A stretch of 64,000 bases of DNA from Geodermatophilus arenarius (GTDB taxonomy: Bacteria; Actinomycetota; Actinomycetes; Mycobacteriales; Geodermatophilaceae). The stretch lies in assembly GCF_042654585.1 (NCBI RefSeq), contig NZ_JBHSGR010000023.1, positions 1 to 64,000 on the forward strand, written 5' to 3'. The translations under genes were made by a program, and so were the position numbers. Positions 38,028 to 46,518 of this stretch are shown piece by piece; the first letter of the stretch is position 1, and every line of letters starts with the position of its first letter. Under the pieces are notes generated by a model. The model ran no database searches. It was not told where the DNA came from and saw only the letters and a program-made list of their open reading frames with translations.

Positions 38028-39956
38028 CGCGTCGTCGACCGCCCCGGGGTTGACCGCCTTCTCCGGCGGCACCCCCTGGAACAACCGCTTGAGCGGCACC
38101 TCCAGCCGCTTGCCGGTCCGGGTGTGCGGGACACCGGGGACGACGAGGATCTCGTCGGGCACGTGCCGCGGGCTGGCCGAGCTGCGGATCGCGGCCCGGA
38201 TGCGGTCGGCGAGCTCGCCGGTGAGCTCGGCGCCGGGCGCCATCTGGACGAACAGCGGCATCCAGTAGCCGCCGTCGCGCTGTTCGACGCCGAGGACGAC
38301 GCAGTCGGCGACCTCCGGGAAGCTCTCGACGGCGGCGTAGATGTCGGCGGTGCCCATGCGCACGCCGCCGCGGTTGAGGGTGGAGTCCGAGCGGCCGGTG
38401 ATGACGCAGGTGCCGCGCTCGGTGACCTCCATCCAGTCGCCGTGCCGCCACACCCCCGGCCACGGCTCGAAGTAGGCCTCGCGGTAGCGGCTGCCGTCCG
38501 GGTCGTTCCAGAAGTACAGCGGCATCGACGGCATCGGCTCGGTGATCACCAGCTCGCCGAGCTCGCCGGTGACCGGCTCGCCGTCCTCGCCCCACGCCGC
38601 CGCGGCGACGCCGAGCATCGGCCGCTGCAGCTCCCCGGCGGTCACCGGCAGCAGCAGCGTGCTGCCGATGAAGCCGGTGGCGACGTCGGTGCCGCCGGAG
38701 ACCGAGGCGAGGAAGACGTCGCGGCCGACCGCGTCGTAGACCCACTCGAACGCCGAGGCGGGCAGCGGGGAGCCGGTGGACCCGATCGTCCGCAGCGCCG
38801 AGAGGTCGTGGGTCTCCCCCGGCCGGATCCCGGCCTTCTCGCACGCGACGAGGTAGCCGGCGCTGGTGCCCAGGTAGGTCAGGCGCGTGCGCGCGGCGAG
38901 GGCGAACTGCGCGTCGACCGAGGGGTACGCCGGGGCGCCGTCGTGGACGACCACGGTCGCGCCGCGCAGCAGCGCCGAGGTGGCGATGTTCCACATGATC
39001 CAGGCGGTGGAGGCGTACCAGTAGAAGCGGTCGCCGGGGCCGACGTCGCCGTGCAGGCCCAGCTGCTTGTGCTCCTCGAGGACCACGCCGCCGTGCCCGT
39101 GCACGATCCCCTTGGGCAGCCCGGTGGTGCCCGACGAGTAGACGATCCACAGCGGGTGGTCGAACGGCAGCGCCTCGAACTCGGGCTCCTGCCGGTCGGC
39201 GACGGCGTCGGCCCAGCCCAGCGCGCCGTCGGGCAGCTCGCCGGGGAACAGCCGGGGGACGGCGATCGTCGCCGTCACGGTCGGCAGGGCGGCCCGGAGC
39301 TCGGCGACGACGCCGCGCCGGTCGTAGGGCCTCCCGTTGAAGCGGTACCCGTCGACGGCGACCAGCACGGTCGGCTCGATCTGGGCGAACCGGTCGAGCA
39401 CCGCGCGGGTGCCGAAGTCCGGCGCGCAGGAGGACCACACCGCCCCGATCGACGCCGCGCCGAGGAACGCGACGACCGCCTCGGGGACGTTGGGCAGGTA
39501 GCCGGCGACCCGGTCGCCGCGCCGCACGCCCAGCCGGCGCAGGGTCGCGGCGAACGCGCCGACCTGCGCGCGCAGCTCGGCCCAGGAGACCTCGACCGGC
39601 TCGGCGTCCTCCGCCACCGCGATGAGCGCGGGGTGCTGGTCGGTGGCGTGCCGCAGCGCCTGCTCCGCGTAGTTGAGGGTGGCGTCCGGGAACCACTCGG
39701 CGCCGGGCATCTCCCGCCGGGTGAGCACCCGGTCGTCGGGGACGCCGGGCAGCACGCCGGACCACGCGGCGACGTCGGCCCAGAACTGGTCGAGGTGCTC
39801 GACCGACCAGCGCCAGATCGCGTCGTAGTCGGTGGCGTCCAGGTCCAGCCCGCGGCGGGCGGCCACCTCGCGCGCGAAGGCCGCCAGCCGGGTCGCCTCC
39901 CGGACCTCCCGGGTGGGCTGCCAGAGCACCGGTGCGGGAGAGGTGTCAGCGGTCAC
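37977..39956 (-). CDS. acetoacetate--CoA ligase
   Basis: The 659-residue AMP-forming ligase matches acetoacetyl-CoA synthetase in length and motifs. The N-terminal cap domain has DYDAIWRWSVEHLDQFWADV. A3 is IVYSSGTTGLPKGIVHGHGG, followed by the FYWYASTAWIMWN region and LASVSGGTDVATGF, and the C-terminal HTRTGKRLEVPLK holds the adenylation Lys. It activates acetoacetate from ketogenic amino acid or polyhydroxybutyrate breakdown. A GTG start at 39956 is used; GGGAGGAG lies rather far (about 14 nt) upstream. The 3' end overlaps the NUDIX gene. Confidence 0.94.
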   Translation of the reverse strand: MTADTSPAPVLWQPTREVREATRLAAFAREVAARRGLDLDATDYDAIWRWSVEHLDQFWADVAAWSGVLPGVPDDRVLTRREMPGAEWFPDATLNYAEQALRHATDQHPALIAVAEDAEPVEVSWAELRAQVGAFAATLRRLGVRRGDRVAGYLPNVPEAVVAFLGAASIGAVWSSCAPDFGTRAVLDRFAQIEPTVLVAVDGYRFNGRPYDRRGVVAELRAALPTVTATIAVPRLFPGELPDGALGWADAVADRQEPEFEALPFDHPLWIVYSSGTTGLPKGIVHGHGGVVLEEHKQLGLHGDVGPGDRFYWYASTAWIMWNIATSALLRGATVVVHDGAPAYPSVDAQFALAARTRLTYLGTSAGYLVACEKAGIRPGETHDLSALRTIGSTGSPLPASAFEWVYDAVGRDVFLASVSGGTDVATGFIGSTLLLPVTAGELQRPMLGVAAAAWGEDGEPVTGELGELVITEPMPSMPLYFWNDPDGSRYREAYFEPWPGVWRHGDWMEVTERGTCVITGRSDSTLNRGGVRMGTADIYAAVESFPEVADCVVLGVEQRDGGYWMPLFVQMAPGAELTGELADRIRAAIRSSASPRHVPDEILVVPGVPHTRTGKRLEVPLKRLFQGVPPEKAVNPGAVDDASLVEHYVALARERGAR

Positions 39957-40129
39957 AGCGGCACCCTGCCACTCCTCCCGCGTCCCCGGACCGGGTGGGT
40001 CGCCTCACGGGACGTGACCGTCCGGTCCCGTCTCCACCCGATCGGAGGACGGCGTTCGCCTGGCCACTTCTGTGACGGACCGGTTCCAATGAGTGAGCAC
40101 TGTGTCGGACGACACCGGGGGGAGGTGCG

Positions 40130-41083
40130 ATGGACGAGCGTTCTCCGCTGCCGTGCCGTCGCACCCGCCTGCGCCGGTGGGGCGGCCGCCTGGCGGTCCT
40201 CGCCGGGACCGCCGCCGGGATCTGGCTGGCCGGCGCGTCCGCCGCCTCGGCCGACGAGCCCCCGCCCGCCGGCCTGCTGGGCGCGGTCACCGCGCCGGTG
40301 GGTCAGGTGGTCGAGTCCGTCACGCAGCCCGTCGTCGCGCCCGTCGCGGACGCGGTCACCCCTGTCGCGGACGCGGTCGCCCCTGTCGCGGACGCGGTCG
40401 CGCCCGTCCTGACGCCGGTCGCCGAGGCGGCCGCGCCGGTCACCGCGCCGCTGCGGGACGTCGTCGCGCCGGTCGGCCGGGCCCTCGAGCCGGTGACCGA
40501 CGTCGTCGCGCCGGTGACGCAGGCGCTGTCCCCGGTGACCGGGGCGCTGCGGCCGGTCCTGGCGCCGGTCACCGAGGCGCTGTCGCCGGTCACCGGGGCC
40601 CTGGCGCCGGTGACCGGTGCGCTCCCGCCGGTCCCGGACGTGCCGGCCCCCGTGACCGACGTCCTCGCACCCCCGGCCGCCGGGGTGGTCGACACCCCGG
40701 CCGGCGCTCCCGCGGCCGGCGCCGGTGCGCCCGTCGTGGCCGCCCCGGTCGTCCTCGCCCCCGGCACCGACGTCGCGGGCGCGAGGGTCCCCGCCGCGGC
40801 CGAGCGGTCCGCGGACGTCACCGGTCCCGCGCCCGCCGCGCCGCCGGTCGCCGTCCCGACGCCGTCCGTGCCGCTCCCCCCGCTCGCGCCCGCCGTCCCC
40901 GCGGTGCCGGCCCTGCCGGCGTCCGCGGGCACCGCCTCCGGCACCGCCGGTGCCGACCAGCCCACCGCCGACCTCGGCGCGACCGTCCCCGTCGCGCAGC
41001 AGGCGGCCGCCGTGGCGGCCGCTGCCGAGGCCCGGGACGCCGCCGCCGGCGACCCGGTCGACCCCGCCACCTCCCCCGACTGA
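40130..41083 (+). CDS. secreted alanine/proline heptad-repeat protein
   Basis: The 317-residue protein has an Arg-rich N-terminus (LRRWGGRLAVLAGTAAGIW) and a signal peptide ending near ASADEPPP. A central array (about 53-165) of seven-residue units of the form A-P-V-x-x-A-V/L then follows, with APVADAV, TPVADAV, SPVTGAL and APVTGAL variants. An Ala/Pro-rich tail completes it. There is no membrane anchor at the C-terminus. The array should make a rod or amphipathic surface on the cell exterior. No known family is recognised. A GGGGGGAGG site precedes the ATG. It stands 88 bp before the chaplin-like gene and likely shares its role at the surface. Confidence 0.7.
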   Translation: MDERSPLPCRRTRLRRWGGRLAVLAGTAAGIWLAGASAASADEPPPAGLLGAVTAPVGQVVESVTQPVVAPVADAVTPVADAVAPVADAVAPVLTPVAEAAAPVTAPLRDVVAPVGRALEPVTDVVAPVTQALSPVTGALRPVLAPVTEALSPVTGALAPVTGALPPVPDVPAPVTDVLAPPAAGVVDTPAGAPAAGAGAPVVAAPVVLAPGTDVAGARVPAAAERSADVTGPAPAAPPVAVPTPSVPLPPLAPAVPAVPALPASAGTASGTAGADQPTADLGATVPVAQQAAAVAAAAEARDAAAGDPVDPATSPD

Positions 41084-41171
41084 GGACGCGCCTCCCGGCC
41101 ACGGGCCGGGCGAGCGCAGTCCCCGCCGTCCCGTCCGGGACGCGGTCCCGTCCTCAGTCAGGAGTCCTCCC

Positions 41172-42428
41172 ATGCACCCCTGGGCCACCCGCGCCGTGCG
41201 CGTGGCACTGATGACCGGCGGCCTGCTGGCCGCCGGCACCGGTGTCGCCGCCGCGTCCGACGACCTCGACGTGACGGTGCCGGTCACCGTCACCGACAAC
41301 GCGCTCGGTGTCCTCGACACCGGCACCCCGATCGGCGGGCTGGAGCTGCCCGCCGTCTCGCAGGACCTCTCCCTCGACGTGGGCCCGGTCGACGTCTCGG
41401 TGCCCGTGACGATCGGCGGCAACGACGCCTCGGTCGCCGGCGGCACCGCCACGCAGGAGCCGGCCGCGCCCGCCCCGGGCAGCACCGACCCGGCCGACGT
41501 CGTCGTGCCGGTGACCGTCGTCGGCAACGGGATCGGCGTGCTCGGCGACGCCGCCGCCGAGGGCACCGCACCTGCCGCTCCCGAGGGCGCGGTGACCGTG
41601 CCGGTCACCGTCTGCGGCAACGGCGTCGGCGTGCTGGGCGACGCGCTCGGGGGCTGCACCGCCACGGAGCCGGCTCCCGCCCCCGTCGACGGTGGCCCGC
41701 TCGGCGACCTGCTCGACGTCGACGTCCCGGTCTCCGCCTGCGGCAACGGCGTCGGCGTGCTCGGCGACGCCGCCGGGGAGTGCACCCCCGCGGTGCCGAC
41801 CGGGAACCCCGGCACCGGGGCCGACGGCGGCCTGCTCGACGTCGACCTGCCGGTCACCGTCTGCGGCAACGGCGTCGGCCTGCTGGGCGACGCGCTCGGC
41901 GGGTGCTCCTCCGAGGGCACGGAGGGCCCCGGCGGCCCCGGTTCCGGGGACGACGGCTCCGACGGCGGCACCGACGTCGACGTGCCGGTGACCGTCTGCG
42001 GCGCGGGCCTGGGCCTGCTCGGCGACGCCCTCGGCGACTGCACGCCGCCGACCCGGCCGGTGGACCCGACCGACCCCACGGACCCGACCGACCCGGCGGA
42101 CCCCACGGACCCGACCGACCCGCAGCACCCGGGCGCGCCGCAGGACTGCCCGGGCCACGGCACGGGCCACGGCACGGGTGACGGCACGGGCCACGACCGG
42201 GGTCACGGCCCGGGGAACGCCTGGGCCCACGGGGCCACCCGCCCGGCGTCGGCGGCCGGCTCCTGGACGGCCGGCTCCTGGACGGCGTCCGACCGCTCCG
42301 CGGGCACCGGGGAGCTCGCCTACACCGGCACCGAGACGGTCACCGCCCTCGGCGCGGCCCTGCTGGCCCTCGCACTGGGGACCGGGCTGACCCTCGCCGG
42401 CCGGCGTCGTCGCGAGGACGCCGTCTGA
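41172..42428 (+). CDS. chaplin-like repeat protein with sortase (LAXTG) anchor
   Basis: The 418-residue protein has a signal peptide (1-28) and seven repeats of the type VPVTVCGNGVGVLGDALGGC at about 37, 77, 112, 143, 185, 226 and 271. The last four carry a Cys pair 14 residues apart (C148/162, C190/204, C231/245, C276/290). Chaplins have a similar VPVNVCGN core with paired cysteines. A DPTDPTDPTDP stalk and a His/Gly run follow, then LAYTG (382-386), a membrane helix and RRRRED, the class E sortase signal. It is probably wall-linked and amyloid-prone or adhesive, as inferred from chaplins. AGGAG lies 9 nt before the ATG. Confidence 0.85.
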   Translation: MHPWATRAVRVALMTGGLLAAGTGVAAASDDLDVTVPVTVTDNALGVLDTGTPIGGLELPAVSQDLSLDVGPVDVSVPVTIGGNDASVAGGTATQEPAAPAPGSTDPADVVVPVTVVGNGIGVLGDAAAEGTAPAAPEGAVTVPVTVCGNGVGVLGDALGGCTATEPAPAPVDGGPLGDLLDVDVPVSACGNGVGVLGDAAGECTPAVPTGNPGTGADGGLLDVDLPVTVCGNGVGLLGDALGGCSSEGTEGPGGPGSGDDGSDGGTDVDVPVTVCGAGLGLLGDALGDCTPPTRPVDPTDPTDPTDPADPTDPTDPQHPGAPQDCPGHGTGHGTGDGTGHDRGHGPGNAWAHGATRPASAAGSWTAGSWTASDRSAGTGELAYTGTETVTALGAALLALALGTGLTLAGRRRREDAV

Positions 42429-42456
42429 CCGGCACCGGCTGACCGCCCTCCGCAAG

Positions 42457-42482
42457 CCCGGCCGGCAGCGCCGCCGGCCGGG
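42457..42482. terminator. terminator of the chaplin-like gene
   Basis: CCCGGCCGGC and GCCGGCCGGG form a 10-bp perfect stem with loop AGCGCC, 29 bp past the stop at 42428 and before the DUF2237 start at 42528. Confidence 0.7.
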
Positions 42483-42527
42483 TCCGCGGACGGGCGCGTC
42501 CGCGAGCACCTCTGCCACGATCCCGTC

Positions 42528-42935
42528 GTGACCGAGCCGGAGCCGGGGACCGAACGCAACGTGCTGGGCGGTCCCCTCGACCCCTGCGGCACCGAGCCGC
42601 TGACCGGCTTCTACCGCGACGGGTCCTGCCGCACGGGCCCGGACGACGCGGGCAGCCACACGGTGTGCGCCGTCGTCTCCCGCGAGTTCCTCGCCCTGCA
42701 GCGCGAGCTCGGGAACGACCTCACGACCCCGCGGCCGGAGTTCGGGTTCCCCGGGCTGCGGCCCGGCGACCGCTGGTGCGTCGTCGCCACCCGCTGGCTG
42801 CAGGCCTACCGTGCCGGCGCCGCGGCCGGGGTGGTCCTCGCGGCCACGAACGCGCGGTCGCTGGAGGTCGTGCCGCTCGCCGCGCTGCGGCAGCACGCCG
42901 TCGACGTCCCCGACGACATCAGCGACCTGGAATGA
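42528..42935 (+). CDS. DUF2237 family protein
   Basis: The 135-residue protein fits DUF2237: NVLGGPLDPCGTEPLTGFYRDGSC at the N-terminus, then SHTVCAVVSREFLALQRELGNDLTTPRPEFGFPGLRPGDRWCVVATRWLQAY, and LEVVPLAALRQHAVD at the end. The family has a Cys-rich conserved N-terminal half (C20, C34, C47) and no proven function; the fold is compact and cytosolic. The GTG start at 42528 agrees with the conserved start. It is 55 bp before the glutathione peroxidase-like gene and could be co-transcribed with it. Confidence 0.85.
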   Translation: MTEPEPGTERNVLGGPLDPCGTEPLTGFYRDGSCRTGPDDAGSHTVCAVVSREFLALQRELGNDLTTPRPEFGFPGLRPGDRWCVVATRWLQAYRAGAAAGVVLAATNARSLEVVPLAALRQHAVDVPDDISDLE

Positions 42936-42990
42936 GCCCGGCACCCCGCGCGCTGGTGCTGTCGACCCGCCCGGCCCGCGAGGAGTGCCC

Positions 42991-43485
42991 GTGACCGACC
43001 TGCTCGACCTGCCCGTCTCGACCCTCCGGGGCGAGGACACCACGCTCGGCGCGCTCACCGGCCGCCGTCCGGCCCTGGTGGTCAACGTGGCCAGCCGCTG
43101 CGGCCTGACCCCGCAGTACACCGGGCTGGAGGAGCTGCAGCGGGAGTACGGCCCGCGCGGGTTCACCGTCGTCGGCGTGCCGTGCAACCAGTTCGCCGGG
43201 CAGGAGCCGGGCAGCGCCGAGGAGATCGAGTCCTTCTGCTCGGCCACGTACGGCGTCACCTTCCCGATGACGGGGAAGGTCGACGTCAACGGCGAGGGCG
43301 CACACCCGGTCTACCAGCGGCTCACCGAGGCCCCCGACGCCGCCGGTGAGGCCGGGCCGGTGCGGTGGAACTTCGAGAAGTTCCTGGTCGACGGCGACGG
43401 TGCGGTCGTCGCGCGGTTCCGCCCGACGACCGAGCCGGGCGCGCCGGAGGTCCGGACGGCGATCGAGGCGCTGCTCGCCGGCTGA
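42991..43485 (+). CDS. glutathione peroxidase family protein (thioredoxin-dependent type)
   Basis: The 164-residue protein is a full GPx-fold peroxidase. The peroxidatic Cys is in NVASRCGLTPQY, the conserved Gln in CNQFAGQEPGS, and Trp/Asn in VRWNFEKFLVD. The resolving Cys region is FCSATYGVTFP. Because actinobacteria make mycothiol rather than glutathione, reduction by thioredoxin or mycoredoxin is likely. GCGAGGAG precedes the GTG. It starts an apparent antioxidant pair with the DsbA-fold gene that follows 57 bp later. Confidence 0.93.
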   Translation: MTDLLDLPVSTLRGEDTTLGALTGRRPALVVNVASRCGLTPQYTGLEELQREYGPRGFTVVGVPCNQFAGQEPGSAEEIESFCSATYGVTFPMTGKVDVNGEGAHPVYQRLTEAPDAAGEAGPVRWNFEKFLVDGDGAVVARFRPTTEPGAPEVRTAIEALLAG

Positions 43486-43542
43486 CCCGGGGCCGCTCCG
43501 GCGGCGGATGCCGGGGTCGCGCGGGCGGGGCAGCATCGGGCC

Positions 43543-44259
43543 ATGGCCGACCTGCACTTCTACTTCGACCCGGTGTGCCCGTTCGCGTGGCTGACCAGCC
43601 GGTGGGTGCGCACCGTCGCGTCCCGGCGCGAGTACGACGTCGACTGGCGGTTCATCTCGCTGCGCCTGCTCAACGCGCACGTCGACTACGACGCCCACTT
43701 CCCGCCCGAGTACGAGGCCGGCCACACCGCGGGGCTGCGACTGCTGCGCGTGGCCGCCCGCACCCGCGAGGAGCACGGCCGCGCGGCGGTGGGCACGCTC
43801 TACGAGGCCCTCGGCCGGCGGGTCTTCGAGACCGAGCCCGACCGGCCCGGCACGGCCGGCGAGCGCGGCACGCGGGCCTACCTCGAGCCGGTGCTGGAGC
43901 GCGCCGGGCTGCCGGCCGACCTCGCCGACGCCCTCGACGACGACCGCTGGGACGACACGATCCGGGCCGAGACCGACGAGGCGCTGGCGCTCACCGGCAA
44001 GGACGTCGGGACGCCGATCCTGCACTTCGAGCCGCCCGGGGGCGTCGCCTTCTTCGGCCCGGTCATCAGCCGGCTGCCCGCCGACGACGACGCGGTCGAG
44101 CTCTGGGACGCCGTCGTCCGCCTGGCCCGCTTCCCCGGTTTCGCCGAGCTCAAGCGCAGCCTGCGCGAGCGCCCGCAGCTCCTCGCCGCGGGGGTGCAGC
44201 CGGACGAGGTCGGGGTACAGGAGGACTGGCACGGCGGGAGCCGCCGCACGAAACGGTGA
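43543..44259 (+). CDS. DsbA-fold oxidoreductase, Rv2466c-like
   Basis: The 238-residue protein starts with LHFYFDPVCPFAWLTSRWV, the one-Cys variant (CPFAW) of the thioredoxin/DsbA fold seen in mycothiol-dependent Rv2466c-like proteins and 2-hydroxychromene-2-carboxylate isomerase relatives. A helical insertion (residues 60-130) and the cis-Pro loop KDVGTPILHFEP follow. Rv2466c uses mycothiol to reduce nitro or disulfide substrates; this protein lacks the second Cys, so it may be glutathionyl-like rather than disulfide-forming. There is no signal peptide. Confidence 0.84.
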   Translation: MADLHFYFDPVCPFAWLTSRWVRTVASRREYDVDWRFISLRLLNAHVDYDAHFPPEYEAGHTAGLRLLRVAARTREEHGRAAVGTLYEALGRRVFETEPDRPGTAGERGTRAYLEPVLERAGLPADLADALDDDRWDDTIRAETDEALALTGKDVGTPILHFEPPGGVAFFGPVISRLPADDDAVELWDAVVRLARFPGFAELKRSLRERPQLLAAGVQPDEVGVQEDWHGGSRRTKR

Positions 44260-44284
44260 GCGTGACCCGCACCGGAGCGGGTAC

Positions 44285-44303
44285 TAAGGTGAGCCTTGCC
44301 TGA
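44285..44303. promoter_or_regulatory. iron box (DtxR/IdeR-like operator) upstream of permease operon
   Basis: The 19-bp site TAAGGTGAGCCTTGCCTGA matches the TTAGGTTAGSCTAACCTAA consensus at about 14 positions, keeping the AGG...CCT half-sites. It is 24 nt before the first permease start. In actinobacteria an iron-loaded DtxR/IdeR/DmdR protein binds here and shuts off siderophore uptake. Confidence 0.8.
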
Positions 44304-44327
44304 TCTCGACCCGTCCGGAGCTGCCCG

Positions 44328-45398
44328 GTGTCCGTCCCCAGCGTCACCCGCGCTCCCGCGGCGACCCGGGCCACCCCGGCGCGCCCGGCAGGGACCGCCC
44401 GGACGCGGCGCCGCGTGCTCGGCCTGGCCGGGCTCCTGGTCCTCGTGGTCGCCGCCTGCGCGGCCAGCATCGCGATCGGCACCCGCCCGCTCGGCCTGGG
44501 CACCGTGTGGGAGGTCCTCACCGACCGCTCGCTGCGGACCGAGGAGGCGGTCATCGTCTGGGACCTGCGGGTCCCGCGCACCGTGCTCGGGCTCCTGGTC
44601 GGGGCGTCGCTCGGGGTCGCCGGCGCCCTGATGCAGGGCCACACCCGCAACCCGCTGGGCGACCCCGGCCTGCTGGGCGTCACCGCCGGCGCCTCCTTCG
44701 CCGTGGTCCTGGCCATCGCGCTGCTGGGGATCAGCACGCCGTCGGGGTACGTGTGGTTCGCCTTCGCGGGGGCGCTGGCCGGGACGGTCGCCGTGTACGT
44801 CCTGGGCGCGGCCGGCCGCGGCGGGGCCACCCCGGTCACCCTCGCCCTGGCCGGCTCCACGCTGTCCGCGCTGCTGTACGCCCTCGTGCGCGCCGTGCTG
44901 GTCAGCGACTCGAACTCGCTGGACGCCTTCCGCTTCTGGGTGGTCGGCGCGCTGGCCGGCCGCGGCGCCGACATCGCCTGGCAGGTGCTGCCCTTCGTCG
45001 TCGCCGGCCTGGTGCTCGCCCTGCTCAACGCGCCCGCCCTGGACCTGCTCGGCATGGGCGAGGACGTGGCCCGCGGCCTCGGCCAGCGGGTGTGGCTGGC
45101 CCGCGCCGTCGGCCTGGTGGCCATCACGCTGCTGGCCGGCGCCGCGACGGCGGCCTGCGGGCCGATCGCCTTCGTCGGGCTGGTGGTCCCGCACGCCGTC
45201 CGGGCGTTCACCGGGCCGGCGCACCGGTGGCTGGTCCCCTGCGCGGCGCTGGCCGGGGCGTTCCTGCTGCTGACCGCCGACGTCGTCGGCCGGGTGATCG
45301 CGCGTCCCGGCGAGGTGCAGGTCGGCATCGTGCTCGCCCTGCTCGGCGGGCCGTTCTTCATCGCGCTCGTGCGCCGGCGGCGGAGCGCGACGCTGTGA
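44328..45398 (+). CDS. FecCD-type iron-siderophore ABC permease
   Basis: The 356-residue protein is a BtuC/FecCD permease of about ten helices. It has a basic N-terminus, WDLRVPRTVLGLLVGASLGVAGALMQGHTRNPLGDPGLLGVTAG (residues 80-125, family signature), and the CGPIAFVGLVVPHAVR cytosolic coupling loop near 280. It imports ferric siderophore with the second permease, the ATPase and the binding lipoprotein. The GTG at 44328 lies just after an iron box, so it is repressed by iron. Confidence 0.93.
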   Translation: MSVPSVTRAPAATRATPARPAGTARTRRRVLGLAGLLVLVVAACAASIAIGTRPLGLGTVWEVLTDRSLRTEEAVIVWDLRVPRTVLGLLVGASLGVAGALMQGHTRNPLGDPGLLGVTAGASFAVVLAIALLGISTPSGYVWFAFAGALAGTVAVYVLGAAGRGGATPVTLALAGSTLSALLYALVRAVLVSDSNSLDAFRFWVVGALAGRGADIAWQVLPFVVAGLVLALLNAPALDLLGMGEDVARGLGQRVWLARAVGLVAITLLAGAATAACGPIAFVGLVVPHAVRAFTGPAHRWLVPCAALAGAFLLLTADVVGRVIARPGEVQVGIVLALLGGPFFIALVRRRRSATL

Positions 45399-45408
45399 GG
45401 GCCGCCGC

Positions 45409-46518
45409 GTGACCGCCACCGTCGACACCATCCGCGAGACGACCCCGCCCGACCCCGGCGGGCGCGCGGCCGGCCGCGCGGTCGTCCTGCGCCACGGGCC
45501 GGTGTCGGTGCGGTTCCGGTGGCGGTCGGTCGTCGTGCCGCTGGTCGCGCTGGCCGTCGTCGTGCTGCTCGGGGCGGTCGCGCTGGGCCGGGGCGACTAC
45601 CCGATCGCGGTCACCGACGTGCTGCGCACGCTCGTCGGAGCCGGCGAGCAGGGCCAGCGGTTCGTCGTGCTGGAGCTGCGGGCGCCACGGGTCGTCGTCG
45701 GCGCGCTGGTCGGGCTGGCGCTCGGCGTGGCCGGCGCCCTGTTCCAGACCTTCGCGCGCAACCCCCTGGCCTCACCGGACATCCTGGGGATCACCTCGGG
45801 GGCCTCGGTGGGCGCCGTCGTCGCGATTGTCGCCACCGGCACCTCGTCGGCCGGCGCGGTCCTCGGCGGCGTCGGCGTCCCGCTCGCGGCCCTCGCCGGG
45901 GCGCTGGGGGCCGGGCTGCTGCTGTTCCTGCTGGCCTACCGGTCCGGCGTCGACGGCTACCGGCTGGTCCTCGTCGGCGTCGCGGTGTCCTCGATCTCGC
46001 TGGCGGTGGTCGACTGGCTGCTCACCCGGGCGGCCATCTACGACGCCGCGGCCGCCTACGTCTGGATCGTCGGCTCGCTCAACGCCCGCACCTGGGGCCA
46101 GGCCGTGCCGCTGGCCGTGGCCCTCGCGGTGCTGGTGCCGCTGGCCCTCGCGGCGGGGCGGGTGCTCGGCGTGCTGCAGTTCGGTGACGACACCGCGCGC
46201 GGGCTGGGCGTCCGCCTGGCCGCGGCGCAGGCCGCCGTCGTCCTCGTCGCGGTCGTGCTGGTCGCCGCGTCGGTCTCGGCGGCCGGGCCGATCACGTTCG
46301 TCGCGCTGGTCGTCCCGCAGATCGCCGTCCGGCTGACCGGCGGCTCGCGCCCGCCCCTGCTGGCCTCGGGCCTGCTCGGCGCGGCGCTGGTCGTGCTGGC
46401 CGACCTGCTCACGCGCACCGTCCTGCCCGAGGCCCTGCCGGTGGGCATCCTCACCGCCGTCGTCGGCGCCCCGTACCTGCTCTGGCTGCTCGTCCGCGGG
46501 AGGCGGACCATCGCATGA
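45409..46518 (+). CDS. FecCD-type iron-siderophore ABC permease, second subunit
   Basis: The 369-residue protein is the second FecCD permease. It includes LELRAPRVVVGALVGLALGVAGALFQTFARNPLASPDILGITSGAS (about 85-130), then GPITFVALVVPQIAVRLTGGSRP. Two unlike permeases form the heterodimeric channel. It begins 10 bp after the first permease stop, and its end overlaps the ATPase start by 4 bp (ATGA). About nine to ten helices are visible. Confidence 0.93.
   Translation: MTATVDTIRETTPPDPGGRAAGRAVVLRHGPVSVRFRWRSVVVPLVALAVVVLLGAVALGRGDYPIAVTDVLRTLVGAGEQGQRFVVLELRAPRVVVGALVGLALGVAGALFQTFARNPLASPDILGITSGASVGAVVAIVATGTSSAGAVLGGVGVPLAALAGALGAGLLLFLLAYRSGVDGYRLVLVGVAVSSISLAVVDWLLTRAAIYDAAAAYVWIVGSLNARTWGQAVPLAVALAVLVPLALAAGRVLGVLQFGDDTARGLGVRLAAAQAAVVLVAVVLVAASVSAAGPITFVALVVPQIAVRLTGGSRPPLLASGLLGAALVVLADLLTRTVLPEALPVGILTAVVGAPYLLWLLVRGRRTIA

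Noticed and set aside
40320..40660. Tandem 21-nt repeats as a CRISPR or DNA-level satellite
   Set aside because: The repeats are in frame with the seven-residue protein units and vary at wobble positions, so they are coding repeats.
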